From: Rhodococcus sp. IEGM 1379
GTDB taxonomy: Bacteria; Actinomycetota; Actinomycetes; Mycobacteriales; Mycobacteriaceae
Length of the DNA: 39,867 bases
Reading direction: 5' to 3'
Assembly (NCBI RefSeq): GCF_030056815.1
Contig: NZ_JASHKR010000044.1
Coordinates: 1-39,867 of the forward strand
Below, in pieces: positions 32,687 to 39,867 of the stretch. The notes beneath the pieces are model-generated. The model made no database searches. It saw only the letters and a program-made list of their open reading frames with translations, and was not told where the DNA came from. Positions within the stretch are counted from its first letter, which is position 1; every line of letters starts with the position of its first letter. The translations under genes were made by a program, and so were the position numbers.

Positions 32687-33838
32687 ATGCCAGAATTCAA
32701 GTTTTCCCGGTCAGCTTTGCCGCGTCGTTCTGCCGGTTTCGGTGAATCGCGTTCCGGTCACAACCGCGGTGCTCGCGTCGTAGTGAAGCCGGCATCGGTC
32801 GATGACGTCGCGCCGGTTGAATCCACCATCGTCAACAGTGGTGTGTATCGCGACGGTGAGCGGATCGCCACGCCGTCGACGTTGGCCGAAGCGCTCTCGT
32901 GTCTTCCGGACTCGCAGTCGATGGCCTGGATTGGTATGTATCGGCCCGACGATGCTCAGTTGTATGCCGCGGCACAGCATTTCGATCTTCACGAGCTGGC
33001 AGTCGAGGACGCGATCGTTGCGCATCAGCGACCCAAACTCGAGCGATATGGAGAAACGCTGTTCGTTGTCCTGCGTGCCGCTCGGTATCGCGACGAGACC
33101 GAGCGCGTCGAATTCGGTGAGCTGCATATCTTTTGCGGTCCCAACTTCATTCTCACAGTTCGTCACAGCGAGTCTCCGGACCTCTCCGCGGTGCGGGCCA
33201 GGATGGAGAGCGATCCCGATTTGCTCCGCCTCGGTACCGAGGCAGTTCTCTATGCAATCCTCGACGCCGTGGTCGACGGATACGCGCCCGTCGTTGCCGG
33301 TTTGCAGAACGACATCGACGAGATCGAAACCGAAGTTTTCAGTGGTGACCCCGGGGTATCACGGCGTATCTACGAGTTGACCCGAGAAGTGATCGAATTC
33401 CAGCGGGCCACACGGCCGCTGCTGGGCATGCTTCGAGGATTGTCTGCCGGATTCGACAAGTACCATACCGACGAAGAGTTGCAGCGCTATCTCCGCGACG
33501 TCACCGACCATGCGACAACGGTTGTGGAGCAAGCCGACGGATTCCGCCAGCTCCTTGGCAATATCTTGACCGTGAACGCAACGTTGGTGTCGCAGAACCA
33601 GAATGAGGAAATGCGTAACCTCACGCATGCGAGCTACGCGCAGAACGAGGAAATCAAGAAGGTCTCGGCGTGGGCAGCTATTCTCTTCGCCCCGACTTTG
33701 ATCGGAACCGTGTACGGAATGAACTTCGACGATATGCCGGAACTGCACTGGCAGTTGGGGTATCCGTTTGCGCTCTCGATGATGGTGTTGACGTGTGGAA
33801 CTCTGTATACGGTCTTCAAGAGGCGGGGCTGGCTCTAA
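32687..33838 (+). CDS. corA: CorA-type magnesium/divalent cation transporter
   Basis: A 383-residue CorA protein. A large cytoplasmic domain (about 60-320) is followed by two C-terminal membrane helices; the first ends in the selectivity motif GMN (from Gly344, YGMNFDDMPE), and the second is PFALSMMVLTCGTLYTVF, ending in a basic tail. CorA works as a pentameric channel for Mg2+, Co2+ or Ni2+. ATG 32687 (MPEFKFSRS) is chosen because the earlier frame (from 32630) is Cys-rich and unlike the family; no strong ribosome site is visible at any candidate start. The long structured leader may carry its regulation. Confidence 0.92.
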   Translation: MPEFKFSRSALPRRSAGFGESRSGHNRGARVVVKPASVDDVAPVESTIVNSGVYRDGERIATPSTLAEALSCLPDSQSMAWIGMYRPDDAQLYAAAQHFDLHELAVEDAIVAHQRPKLERYGETLFVVLRAARYRDETERVEFGELHIFCGPNFILTVRHSESPDLSAVRARMESDPDLLRLGTEAVLYAILDAVVDGYAPVVAGLQNDIDEIETEVFSGDPGVSRRIYELTREVIEFQRATRPLLGMLRGLSAGFDKYHTDEELQRYLRDVTDHATTVVEQADGFRQLLGNILTVNATLVSQNQNEEMRNLTHASYAQNEEIKKVSAWAAILFAPTLIGTVYGMNFDDMPELHWQLGYPFALSMMVLTCGTLYTVFKRRGWL

Positions 33839-33844
33839 CTTGTT

Positions 33845-33884
33845 GTGCGCCTTTATTACCCGACTGCGGGTAACAAAGGCGCAC
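33845..33884. terminator. Bidirectional terminator between corA and lipoprotein gene
   Basis: GTGCGCCTTT (33845-33854) pairs with AAAGGCGCAC (33875-33884). Across one mismatch, TTACCC (33856-33861) pairs with GGGTAA (33868-33873), leaving a six-base loop. The symmetric stem lies between the converging stops at 33838 and 33891, with A/T-rich flanks inside the stem on both strands. Confidence 0.85.
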
Positions 33885-33890
33885 AGTGGT

Positions 33891-34502
33891 TCACAGCTCT
33901 GCGATACACACCGTGAAGTTTCGCTCCGGATACTCGAGCCCCGAATCGGCTTCGCCGCTGCAGTCCGTGTACGAGCTGGAGTTCTGCAGAATCTCTATTA
34001 CCCGAACGGGATTGGTTCCGCCGCTCGACGAGCAATCGATACGGACCGGCTGATCGTCACTCGAGCTGGTGCCCATGTCGATGCAGCCACCGACAACCCA
34101 GTCGACATCCAGGCACACAGCGCCTTGCTCGTCTCCGGCAATCGTTTCGTAGTACGCAGAATCGACGTCAGTTGCACAGTCGTCTGACGTCGGCGCCTTG
34201 GCAACTACTTTGTAGTTGGCGTTCATGCTTCCGCACACTGCATTCTCGATATTGGCGTCGTTGGCGGTACCGCTGAGTTCGACGCAGTCGCCGATCGCCA
34301 CATCGATGTCGACGTCGCCGCCGTCGTCGACGCCTTCTTGGCCGTTGATCTTGGAGGTGGTGGGGATCGTCGTTTCAGTCACTACGGATGATGATTCCGC
34401 GATGGCCTTGGGCTCGACATCTGAACCGCAACCAACCGTGAAAGCTGCGATGGCTGATGTCGCGATCACCGCCGCACACAGTCGCCGCACGATTTCGGAC
34501 AT
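33891..34502 (-). CDS. LppU-like secreted lipoprotein
   Basis: A 203-residue lipoprotein. The signal (MSEIVRRLCAAVIATSAIAAF) ends in lipobox TVGC with Cys25. A Ser/Thr/Asp-rich linker leads to a repeated unit: IGDCVELSGTANDANIENAVCGS with ANYKVVAK, and GGCIDMGTSSSDDQPVRIDCSS. The IGDC...CGS...NYKVV pattern resembles mycobacterial LppU; paired cysteines probably form disulfides outside the membrane. No function is known. ATG 34502 is the natural start before the signal. Confidence 0.8.
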   Translation of the reverse strand: MSEIVRRLCAAVIATSAIAAFTVGCGSDVEPKAIAESSSVVTETTIPTTSKINGQEGVDDGGDVDIDVAIGDCVELSGTANDANIENAVCGSMNANYKVVAKAPTSDDCATDVDSAYYETIAGDEQGAVCLDVDWVVGGCIDMGTSSSDDQPVRIDCSSSGGTNPVRVIEILQNSSSYTDCSGEADSGLEYPERNFTVCIAEL

Positions 34503-34592
34503 GGGATCCCCCTACTGTTCGATCTTGGATTGTCGGGACCTATTCCAGTACATAGGTAGTCGAATTGCGAACCGGACTGTCAGGATGGGTGG

Positions 34593-35639
34593 GTGGACCT
34601 TCCTCTGATGCCGCCGCTCGCCCCCATGCTGGCCAAGGCTGCGGCCGCCGTGCCGGTGCAGTCGGAGTCCGGTGAACCGACGTGGTCGTACGAACCGAAA
34701 TGGGACGGTTTTCGGGCAATCATCTTTCGAGACGGCGACGAGGTGGTCCTCGGCTCACGCGGAGGCAAAGACCTGGCCCGGTACTTTCCGGAAATGGTTG
34801 ACGCCGTCCGGGCCGAATTGCCCGAGCGCTGTGTCGTGGACGGCGAACTGCTGGTTCCGCAGGACGTCGACGGGGTGACGCGTCTGAGCTGGGAAGCGTT
34901 GTCGGAGCGTATTCATCCGGCGGCAAGTCGAGTGGCACTTCTCGCCGACCAGACACCGGCGCAATTTGTCGGGTTCGATCTCTTGGCGTTAGGCGATCGG
35001 GACGTGTCGGTCGAGGACTTCGGGGAACGACGGAAGTTGTTGGTCGAGAGTATCGGCGGGGGTAAGCGTTGCCACGTCACGGCCGCCACATCCGACGCCG
35101 GCGAAGCGATGCGTTGGTTCGAGATGTTCGAAGGCGCCGGTCTGGACGGTGTGGTCGCCAAGAAGCTCGTCGGGCCTTACCTGCCGAACAAACGCGAGAT
35201 GATCAAGGTCAAACATGCCCGGACTGCGGATGTCGTACTGCTGGGCTACCGTCCGCACAAGAGCCAACCGGGTATCGGTTCAATGCTCCTGGGTTTGTTC
35301 GACGGTTCCGAGTTGAAGATGGTCGGTGGCGCTTCCGCATTCACCGCAGCAAGACGTATCGAGTTGCTGGCTGAACTCGAACCGCTGCGCGTCGGTGACG
35401 ACGTCGTAGCGGAGGGTGAGGCCAGCAGATGGCGGTCGGCCGCCGATCGTTCCTGGATACCGCTCCGTCCTGAGCGGGTGCTGGAAGTGGCGTACGACCA
35501 GATGGAAGGGGCGCGTTTTCGGCATGCCGCGCGGTTCCTGCGTTGGCGTCCGGACAGGGTGCCCGACGAGTGCACGTTCGATCAGTTGGAGGTTCCGGTG
35601 CGGTACGACTTCGCAGATGTCCTTGCAGGTGGTGTGTGA
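34593..35639 (+). CDS. ligC: ATP-dependent DNA ligase LigC
   Basis: A 348-residue ATP-dependent ligase. The adenylated lysine is Lys36 in EPKWDGFR, and the other nucleotidyl-transferase motifs are GSRGGKDLARYFPE, VVDGELLV, GLDGVVAKK and REMIKVKHART. A C-terminal OB-fold (SMLLGLFDGSELKMVGGASAFTAA) completes the ligase. It starts with GTG 34593. It lacks the polymerase and nuclease domains of LigD and matches mycobacterial LigC. The next gene, a LigD-type polymerase, is coupled by TGATG. Known role of such pairs: gap filling and sealing in excision repair or back-up end joining. Confidence 0.92.
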   Translation: MDLPLMPPLAPMLAKAAAAVPVQSESGEPTWSYEPKWDGFRAIIFRDGDEVVLGSRGGKDLARYFPEMVDAVRAELPERCVVDGELLVPQDVDGVTRLSWEALSERIHPAASRVALLADQTPAQFVGFDLLALGDRDVSVEDFGERRKLLVESIGGGKRCHVTAATSDAGEAMRWFEMFEGAGLDGVVAKKLVGPYLPNKREMIKVKHARTADVVLLGYRPHKSQPGIGSMLLGLFDGSELKMVGGASAFTAARRIELLAELEPLRVGDDVVAEGEASRWRSAADRSWIPLRPERVLEVAYDQMEGARFRHAARFLRWRPDRVPDECTFDQLEVPVRYDFADVLAGGV

Positions 35640-36679
35640 TGGCTAGTCCGGCAGAAGAACTGGATGTCGACGGCATTGCGGTCCGTCTCTCCAGCCCCGA
35701 CAAGATCTACTACCCCAAGCTCGGTACCGAGGGCGGCACCAAACGTCATCTGGTGGAGTACTACCGGACCGTTGCTCTTCACGGCGCTGCGCTGCGAGCA
35801 CTGAAGGATCGACCCACGCACCTCCAACGGTTCCCCGACGGCATAGAAGGCGAAGAGGTGTATCAGAAACGGTTGCCCGCCAAGCGTCCGGAGCACGTGG
35901 AATCGTGTGAGGTCACCTTCCCGTCGGGGCGTAAGGCCGACGTATTGAGGGTGCAGTGCGCCGCAAATATCGTGTGGGCGGCAAACCTCGGAACCATCAC
36001 CTTCCACCCGTGGGCCGTCAAGTGTCTCGACACCGATCATCCGGATGAGCTTCGAATCGATCTTGATCCGCAACCCGGAACGGACTTCGCCGAAGCTGTT
36101 GCCATCGCGGACGAGGTGTTGCGTCCGCTGCTCGAGGAACTCGGGTTGGAAGGCTTTGCCAAGACTTCCGGCGGACGCGGGGTACACGTTTACATTCCAA
36201 TCGAACCTCGCTGGGATTTTGTCGAGGTGCGACATGCCGGCATCGCCCTGGCTCGAGAGATGGAGCGCCGCAGCGGCGATCGAGCGACGACGGCCTGGTG
36301 GAAAGAGGAACGAGGTCAACGGATCTTCGTCGACTTCAATCAGAATGCTCGGGACCGAACCATTGCGGCTGCGTATTCTGCGCGCAAAACTCCCATCGCG
36401 ACGGTATCCACCCCGGTGACCTGGGAAGAATTACGCGAAGTGCATCCTGACGATTGCACGATTGCCACGGTTCCAGGCCTACTGGCCGAGCGCGGCGATC
36501 CGATGGCCGCGATGCACGACACAGCATTTTCCCTCGAAATCCTGCTCGAGATGTATGAGAAGGACCTCGCAGCGGGGCTGGGTGATCTTCCGTATCCACC
36601 GAACTACCCCAAGATGCCGGGTGAGCCGAAACGCGTGCAGCCGAGCCGAGACCGAGATAGACCGCACGAAGACGGGTAG
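35639..36679 (+). CDS. LigC-associated primase-polymerase (Prim-PolC)
   Basis: A 346-residue archaeo-eukaryotic primase-like polymerase of the LigD PolDom family. Metal-binding Asp141 and Asp143 lie in RIDLDPQPG, the nucleotide-binding motif is KTSGGRGVHVYIP, and FVDFNQNARDRTIAAAYSAR carries the third acidic and the Arg residues. ATG 35639 shares its A with the ligC stop codon; an in-frame start at 35543 would overlap ligC deeply and is rejected. The family fills short gaps with a preference for ribonucleotides. It works with LigC. Confidence 0.92.
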   Translation: MASPAEELDVDGIAVRLSSPDKIYYPKLGTEGGTKRHLVEYYRTVALHGAALRALKDRPTHLQRFPDGIEGEEVYQKRLPAKRPEHVESCEVTFPSGRKADVLRVQCAANIVWAANLGTITFHPWAVKCLDTDHPDELRIDLDPQPGTDFAEAVAIADEVLRPLLEELGLEGFAKTSGGRGVHVYIPIEPRWDFVEVRHAGIALAREMERRSGDRATTAWWKEERGQRIFVDFNQNARDRTIAAAYSARKTPIATVSTPVTWEELREVHPDDCTIATVPGLLAERGDPMAAMHDTAFSLEILLEMYEKDLAAGLGDLPYPPNYPKMPGEPKRVQPSRDRDRPHEDG

Positions 36680-36727
36680 CGTCTGAAACGGATATATCGG
36701 AACCGTCAGTGCATCGTGGGGGTTGGC

Positions 36728-37285
36728 ATGGATCGCCGAATTTATCGAATAATCGCGTCGGGCGCCGGTGGTGTGGCCATCGTAGCCTCAGGGATGCTGA
36801 TCGGGGGTTCCCCCTCGGGGATGCTGATCGGGGGTTCCCCCGCATCGGCTGCCACGTTGGATTGTGCGGCCAGGGGCAGCGATCGCAACGGCCAGGATCA
36901 AACGATGGTGGACGGCCACTCCGCGTGCCGGGCGGTTGTCGATCCGACCAGTTCAGCGATCTCTCACGTCGAACAGGACGGAATCGGAGTCGCTGACGCC
37001 AGAGACGGGGGTATGGCTGCCGGTTTCGGACTGTTCGGCGGGGTAGGAGCGGCGGAGGCCCGTGGCGGAATGCTTGCGGCATTTGCCTTCGGGCCGGACT
37101 CGCTTGCACTCGGCCGCACTACGTCGTCGCCCTTCTCAGTGGTCCTGAGTGGTCCCGGTGGACGAGCCGCTGTCGGAGACGCTGACGTGGGAGCGATCTG
37201 TGACGGCGGCCCCTCCTTGGCGTTCAACGTCGCAACTGGTCAGGGGTGTTTCAACGACGGAACATCGACCTGGGCGCTGCCATGA
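36728..37285 (+). CDS. Secreted hypothetical protein with duplicated signal-peptide segment
   Basis: A 185-residue protein whose family I do not recognise. It has a Sec signal: MDRRIYRIIASGAGGVAIVA, then SGMLIGGSP twice in a row, then the cleavage-like ASAA. The mature part is Gly/Ala-rich, with four cysteines (LDCAARG, SACRAV, AICDGG, GCFNDG) and runs such as GGMAAGFGLFGGVGAAEA, suggesting a small beta-structured exported protein. ATG 36728 is used; GTG 36716 is in frame. The 27-bp duplication (36788-36841) keeps the frame. It lies 48 bp past Prim-PolC and may be independent. Confidence 0.7.
   Translation: MDRRIYRIIASGAGGVAIVASGMLIGGSPSGMLIGGSPASAATLDCAARGSDRNGQDQTMVDGHSACRAVVDPTSSAISHVEQDGIGVADARDGGMAAGFGLFGGVGAAEARGGMLAAFAFGPDSLALGRTTSSPFSVVLSGPGGRAAVGDADVGAICDGGPSLAFNVATGQGCFNDGTSTWALP
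36788..36841 (+). repeat. 27-bp in-frame tandem duplication inside a signal peptide
   Basis: Two copies (36788-36814 and 36815-36841) encode SGMLIGGSP each and differ at one base (TCA versus TCG). Each copy contains the palindrome GGGGG-tt-CCCCC, which may promote slippage. Confidence 0.85.
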
Positions 37286-37295
37286 CAGGGCCCGG

Positions 37296-37345
37296 CACTA
37301 CAGTTCACATCGTGACACCGGTCACAATGATGTAAAGCTGTAGTG
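37296..37345. terminator. Nested inverted repeat between secreted protein and hydrolase genes
   Basis: CACTACAG (37296-37303) pairs with CTGTAGTG (37338-37345). Inside it, ACATC pairs with GATGT and GTGAC with GTCAC around accg. The stem starts 10 bp after the stop at 37285 and ends 44 bp before the next start. A terminator is likely; the inner GTGAC-accg-GTCAC could also be a protein site. Confidence 0.6.
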
Positions 37346-37389
37346 GTCGATCAGGCGGTTTGTCTTGATCTACGGGATCGGAGGACGCG

Positions 37390-38601
37390 ATGACTGCCAA
37401 TGCTCGACGCGGTTCACTCGCACACGCAGAGGTGCCTGCTCGAACCGAACTGCATGTGGATCGGCGATTCCTACCGTTGGCCGACCGATTCTTTGCGATG
37501 TACCGGCAACCACAGCAAGGCGGCGGCGCGCTGGTCGCGTATCAGGGCGGCGAGAAAGTGCTCGATATCTGGGCCGGATACGCCGACCGGGATCGTCGTT
37601 GGGACCACGACACCGTCGCACTCTCGTTTTCCACCGGTAAAGGTGTGGCCAGTACCGTCGTACATCGGTTGGCCGAGCGTGGGCTCATCGACTACGACGC
37701 GCCGGTAGCTCAGTATTGGCCGGAATTCGGGGCGGCCGGCAAAGAGAAGATCACGGTCCGTCAATTGATGTCGCACCGAGCCGGGCTACACACAGTGCGT
37801 GGTCTGATGCCACGTCCGCTCGATCTCATGAACTACGACGCCGTCGTAGCGGCGTTGGCGGCCAACAAGCCGGATCCGCGTCGGCTCAAGGGCCCCGGCT
37901 ATCACGCTGTGACGTACGGCTGGCTGGTCGCTGAATTGGTTTCCCGGGTGACGGGTATGCCCTTCACGGATGTTGTCGATGCCGAAATCGCGAAGCCGCT
38001 CGGAATCGACGAGTTCTGGTATCGCGTACCCGAATCCGAGCGAACACGCATCGCAAAGCTGTTCCCGCACATCAACCCTGCCGGTCTCAACTGGGCGTTT
38101 GCTTCCACTGTGCTCTCTCACGTCGGACCGACCCGCGGACTGGCCGAGGCAGCGATGCCCGACGGATTCGACGTCATGGTGCGCAACCCGGCGGTACACG
38201 ACGCGGTGATGCCAGGCTGGAACGGCGTGTTCAGTGCCCGGGCACTGGCAAAGATGTACGGCGCCATCGCAAACGGCGGCATGATCGACGGGAAGCGGTT
38301 CCTGAAGGAATCGACCATCGAACAGATGGCAACGATCCAGACGCGTGATCGTGACTATGTGCTTGCGGTGCGGCCCAACTGGGCACTCGGGTATCACCCG
38401 CCGATCATTGCTGCACGTCGACAACCGCGTAACGCCATCGGGCACTATGGTGTTGGCGGTTCGGGAGCTTATGCAGATCTCGACAGCGGTCTGTCGTTGG
38501 GCTTTACCACCAATAGGCTGGGTAGCGCGGTGACAGCACTGGGTGATCTTCGATTGGCACGATTGGGTGCGGAGGCGCAGGAGTTGGCACGCCGGGCCTG
38601 A
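37390..38601 (+). CDS. Serine hydrolase of the class C beta-lactamase / EstB esterase family
   Basis: A 403-residue beta-lactamase-fold hydrolase. The nucleophile motif SxxK is Ser81-Thr-Gly-Lys84 (LSFSTGKG), the second motif Tyr is Tyr176 in VTYGW, and the third motif (KTG in lactamases) is HYGVGGSG, as in esterase-type members. The sequence LMSHRAGL is typical of the family. No signal peptide is present, so it is cytoplasmic, which speaks for a lipase/esterase rather than antibiotic resistance. GGAGGA lies just before ATG 37390. The dodecin gene follows 17 bp downstream. Confidence 0.9.
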   Translation: MTANARRGSLAHAEVPARTELHVDRRFLPLADRFFAMYRQPQQGGGALVAYQGGEKVLDIWAGYADRDRRWDHDTVALSFSTGKGVASTVVHRLAERGLIDYDAPVAQYWPEFGAAGKEKITVRQLMSHRAGLHTVRGLMPRPLDLMNYDAVVAALAANKPDPRRLKGPGYHAVTYGWLVAELVSRVTGMPFTDVVDAEIAKPLGIDEFWYRVPESERTRIAKLFPHINPAGLNWAFASTVLSHVGPTRGLAEAAMPDGFDVMVRNPAVHDAVMPGWNGVFSARALAKMYGAIANGGMIDGKRFLKESTIEQMATIQTRDRDYVLAVRPNWALGYHPPIIAARRQPRNAIGHYGVGGSGAYADLDSGLSLGFTTNRLGSAVTALGDLRLARLGAEAQELARRA

Positions 38602-38618
38602 CAACTGAAGGGAACATT

Positions 38619-38837
38619 ATGAGTAGCAACGTGTATCGCGTGACGGAGATTGTCGGATCGTCCACGGAAAGCAGTGACGCGGCAATCCGTTCGGCAATCG
38701 CCCGGGCCAACGAGACTGTGCGCAATCTCGAATGGTTCGAGGTTGTGGAAACTCGCGGTCACATCGAGAACGGTGTGGTGGCCCATTTTCAGGTCACGTT
38801 GAAGGTCGGATTCCGTATTGACAACGGTGAAGTCTGA
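38619..38837 (+). CDS. Dodecin (flavin-binding dodecamer)
   Basis: A 72-residue protein with the whole dodecin pattern: VYRVTEIVGSSTESSDAAIR, then RNLEWFEVVETRGHI, then HFQVTLKVGFRI. The Trp in LEWFEV stacks the bound flavin in known dodecins. It forms a hollow dodecamer storing FMN/FAD, sometimes CoA. A ribosome site (AAGGGAA) precedes ATG 38619. Its position between the hydrolase and the cyclase-repeat protein suggests a loose operon. Confidence 0.93.
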   Translation: MSSNVYRVTEIVGSSTESSDAAIRSAIARANETVRNLEWFEVVETRGHIENGVVAHFQVTLKVGFRIDNGEV

Positions 38838-38852
38838 ATTTCGAGGTGATGT

Positions 38853-39734
38853 GTGGGCGTTGATCTTTCGGCCGCAATACAATTCATGGCTGGGCATGCA
38901 CGGACCGTCGATCGGCATCGTCTGAATCTTGTGCTCGGACAGGGCAATCGCGACGCGGCACTGGCGGCCGTCGACGGCTATCGCAACCTCGACGGTGGAT
39001 ACGGCTGGGGCCTCGAACCTGATCTGCGTTCGGCATCCAGTCAGCCGGGAGGTGCGGTGCACGCCTTCGAGGTATTTGCAGATGTCGGTGCGCCGACGCC
39101 ACAGGCTCACGAACTGTGTGCCTGGCTGCAGTCGGTCTCGCTCGCGAACGGTGGTCTGCCGTTTGCACTTCCGATTTCGGATCCGGCGGCGTGCGCCCCA
39201 TTCTGGGTGAGTGCCGATCCGAGCGCACCGTCGTTGCAGATCACAGCAATTGTGTGCGCTGCTGCGGCGAGGGTTGCCGAGTTCGATCCCGTGGTGGCGC
39301 AGCATCCGTGGTTCGGTACGGCAGTTCAGTTCTGTTTCGATGCAATCAACAGTGCCGGGGTTCTGGGCGCTCTCGAGTTGGCGTTCGCGCTGCAATTTCT
39401 CGATTCGATCCACCGGCAGTATCCCGAGGCAGAATCGTTGACGGAAAAACTTGGTGCTCGGATTCCGTGGAACGGTGTGGTTCACGTCGAGGGCGGTGCG
39501 ACGGGGGAGAACATGCGGCCACTCGATTTCTCTCCGTTCCCGGATAGGCCCTCGCGTTCTCTTTTCGATGCGGCGGTGATGTCCGCTGAACTGTCGGAGC
39601 TGGCGTCCCGGCAGCAGGTCGACGGTGGATGGAGCGTGGATTTCGACAGTTGTTCACCTGCTGCGACGCTGGAATGGCGTGGTCATGCCACGGTGAAGAC
39701 TATCTTCGTATTGAAACGCAACGGAGTCGTCTGA
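38853..39734 (+). CDS. Terpenoid cyclase/prenyltransferase-like alpha/alpha barrel repeat protein
   Basis: A 293-residue protein with two repeats like those of squalene cyclases and protein prenyltransferase beta subunits: NLDGGYGWGLEPDLR near residue 45 and RQQVDGGWSVDF near the C-terminus. The DxDD motif of active cyclases is not visible, and the size is about half a cyclase. It is probably a small alpha/alpha-toroid protein of unknown activity. GTG 38853 is preceded by GAGG at a six-base distance. It lies 15 bp after dodecin. Confidence 0.75.
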   Translation: MGVDLSAAIQFMAGHARTVDRHRLNLVLGQGNRDAALAAVDGYRNLDGGYGWGLEPDLRSASSQPGGAVHAFEVFADVGAPTPQAHELCAWLQSVSLANGGLPFALPISDPAACAPFWVSADPSAPSLQITAIVCAAAARVAEFDPVVAQHPWFGTAVQFCFDAINSAGVLGALELAFALQFLDSIHRQYPEAESLTEKLGARIPWNGVVHVEGGATGENMRPLDFSPFPDRPSRSLFDAAVMSAELSELASRQQVDGGWSVDFDSCSPAATLEWRGHATVKTIFVLKRNGVV

Positions 39735-39754
39735 CAACGATTCTCGCACCGAAT

Positions 39755-39770
39755 TGGAACACGTTATAGT
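39755..39770 (+). promoter_or_regulatory. KstR-type box overlapping a -10 element
   Basis: Bases 39755-39768 read TGGAACACGTTATA and fit the published KstR consensus TnnAACnnGTTnnA at every fixed position. TATAGT (39765-39770) looks like a -10 and overlaps the box, as expected for a repressor site. No clear -35 is visible. The next start is at 39813. Confidence 0.5.
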
Positions 39771-39812
39771 CTGGGCATAGATGTGCTCGTGTTTCAGGGA
39801 TAGGGGAAAGCT

Positions 39813-39867
39813 ATGGCGTATGTGATCACGCAGCCGTGCTGCAACGACGCCTCGTGTGTTGACGTGT
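39813..39867 (+). CDS. FprB-like protein, N-terminal ferredoxin domain (cut by window edge)
   Basis: ATG 39813, after AGGGGAAAG, opens a frame to the right edge: AYVITQPCCNDASCVDV. This is the first iron-sulfur loop of the ferredoxin domain that begins mycobacterial FprB, a ferredoxin fused to an NADP reductase. Only 18 residues are visible, so a stand-alone 7Fe ferredoxin is possible. Either could supply electrons to a P450, such as the one at 388 (inference). The KstR-type box upstream suggests control by steroid-derived CoA esters. Confidence 0.7.
   Translation, partial: MAYVITQPCCNDASCVDV

Noticed and set aside
35543-35638. Extended start for Prim-PolC inside ligC
   Set aside because: The extra 32 residues are a shifted reading of the ligC end; ATG 35639, coupled by TGATG, matches the family N-terminus.
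36788-36841. CRISPR-like or intergenic repeat
   Set aside because: The two copies are directly adjacent without spacers and lie in frame inside a signal peptide.

Overview
The window looks like chromosome of a Rhodococcus-type actinobacterium (Mycobacteriales). The base composition is moderately high in G+C. GTG and TTG starts are frequent, and 4-base ATGA/GTGA overlaps link many genes. LigC/Prim-PolC, an LppU-like lipoprotein and an FprB-like ferredoxin sit close together. I see no rRNA, tRNA, insertion sequence or CRISPR array.

Left part (1-5930): a TetR regulator cut by the left edge faces a cytochrome P450 across a clear palindrome. A FadD-type acyl-CoA ligase is divergent from a GAF-LuxR regulator, which is followed by an amidase-signature enzyme.

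Centre (6192-29471): a large CoA-thioester catabolic region, nearly all on the plus strand. It opens with a 1057-residue fusion of an acyl-CoA ligase and a biotin-dependent carboxyltransferase. A nitronate-monooxygenase-like flavoprotein and a decayed acyl-CoA ligase pseudogene follow. Next comes a complete family-5 ABC importer (binding lipoprotein, two permeases, two ATPases) with a coupled cupin gene. An IclR regulator then faces a nine-gene operon: class II aldolase homologue, two acyl-CoA dehydrogenases, two class III CoA-transferases, two hotdog-fold dehydratases, a thiolase-fold protein without catalytic Cys/His, and a DUF35 protein without its zinc-ribbon cysteines. A PadR regulator divergent from another acyl-CoA ligase closes the region. 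I infer import, CoA activation, dehydrogenation, hydration and retro-aldol cleavage of an unknown, probably branched or cyclic, acid. The layout parallels the steroid side-chain module (ChsE1/E2, ChsH1/H2, Ltp2) but is not the same gene set.

Right part (29485-39867): more ordinary chromosome. It holds a DnaQ-like exonuclease, a short-chain dehydrogenase divergent from a TetR regulator, a nucleoside deaminase, CorA behind a structured leader, an LppU-like lipoprotein, the LigC/Prim-PolC pair, a secreted protein with a duplicated signal-peptide segment, a beta-lactamase-fold hydrolase, dodecin, a cyclase-repeat protein, and the start of an FprB-like ferredoxin behind a KstR-type box.
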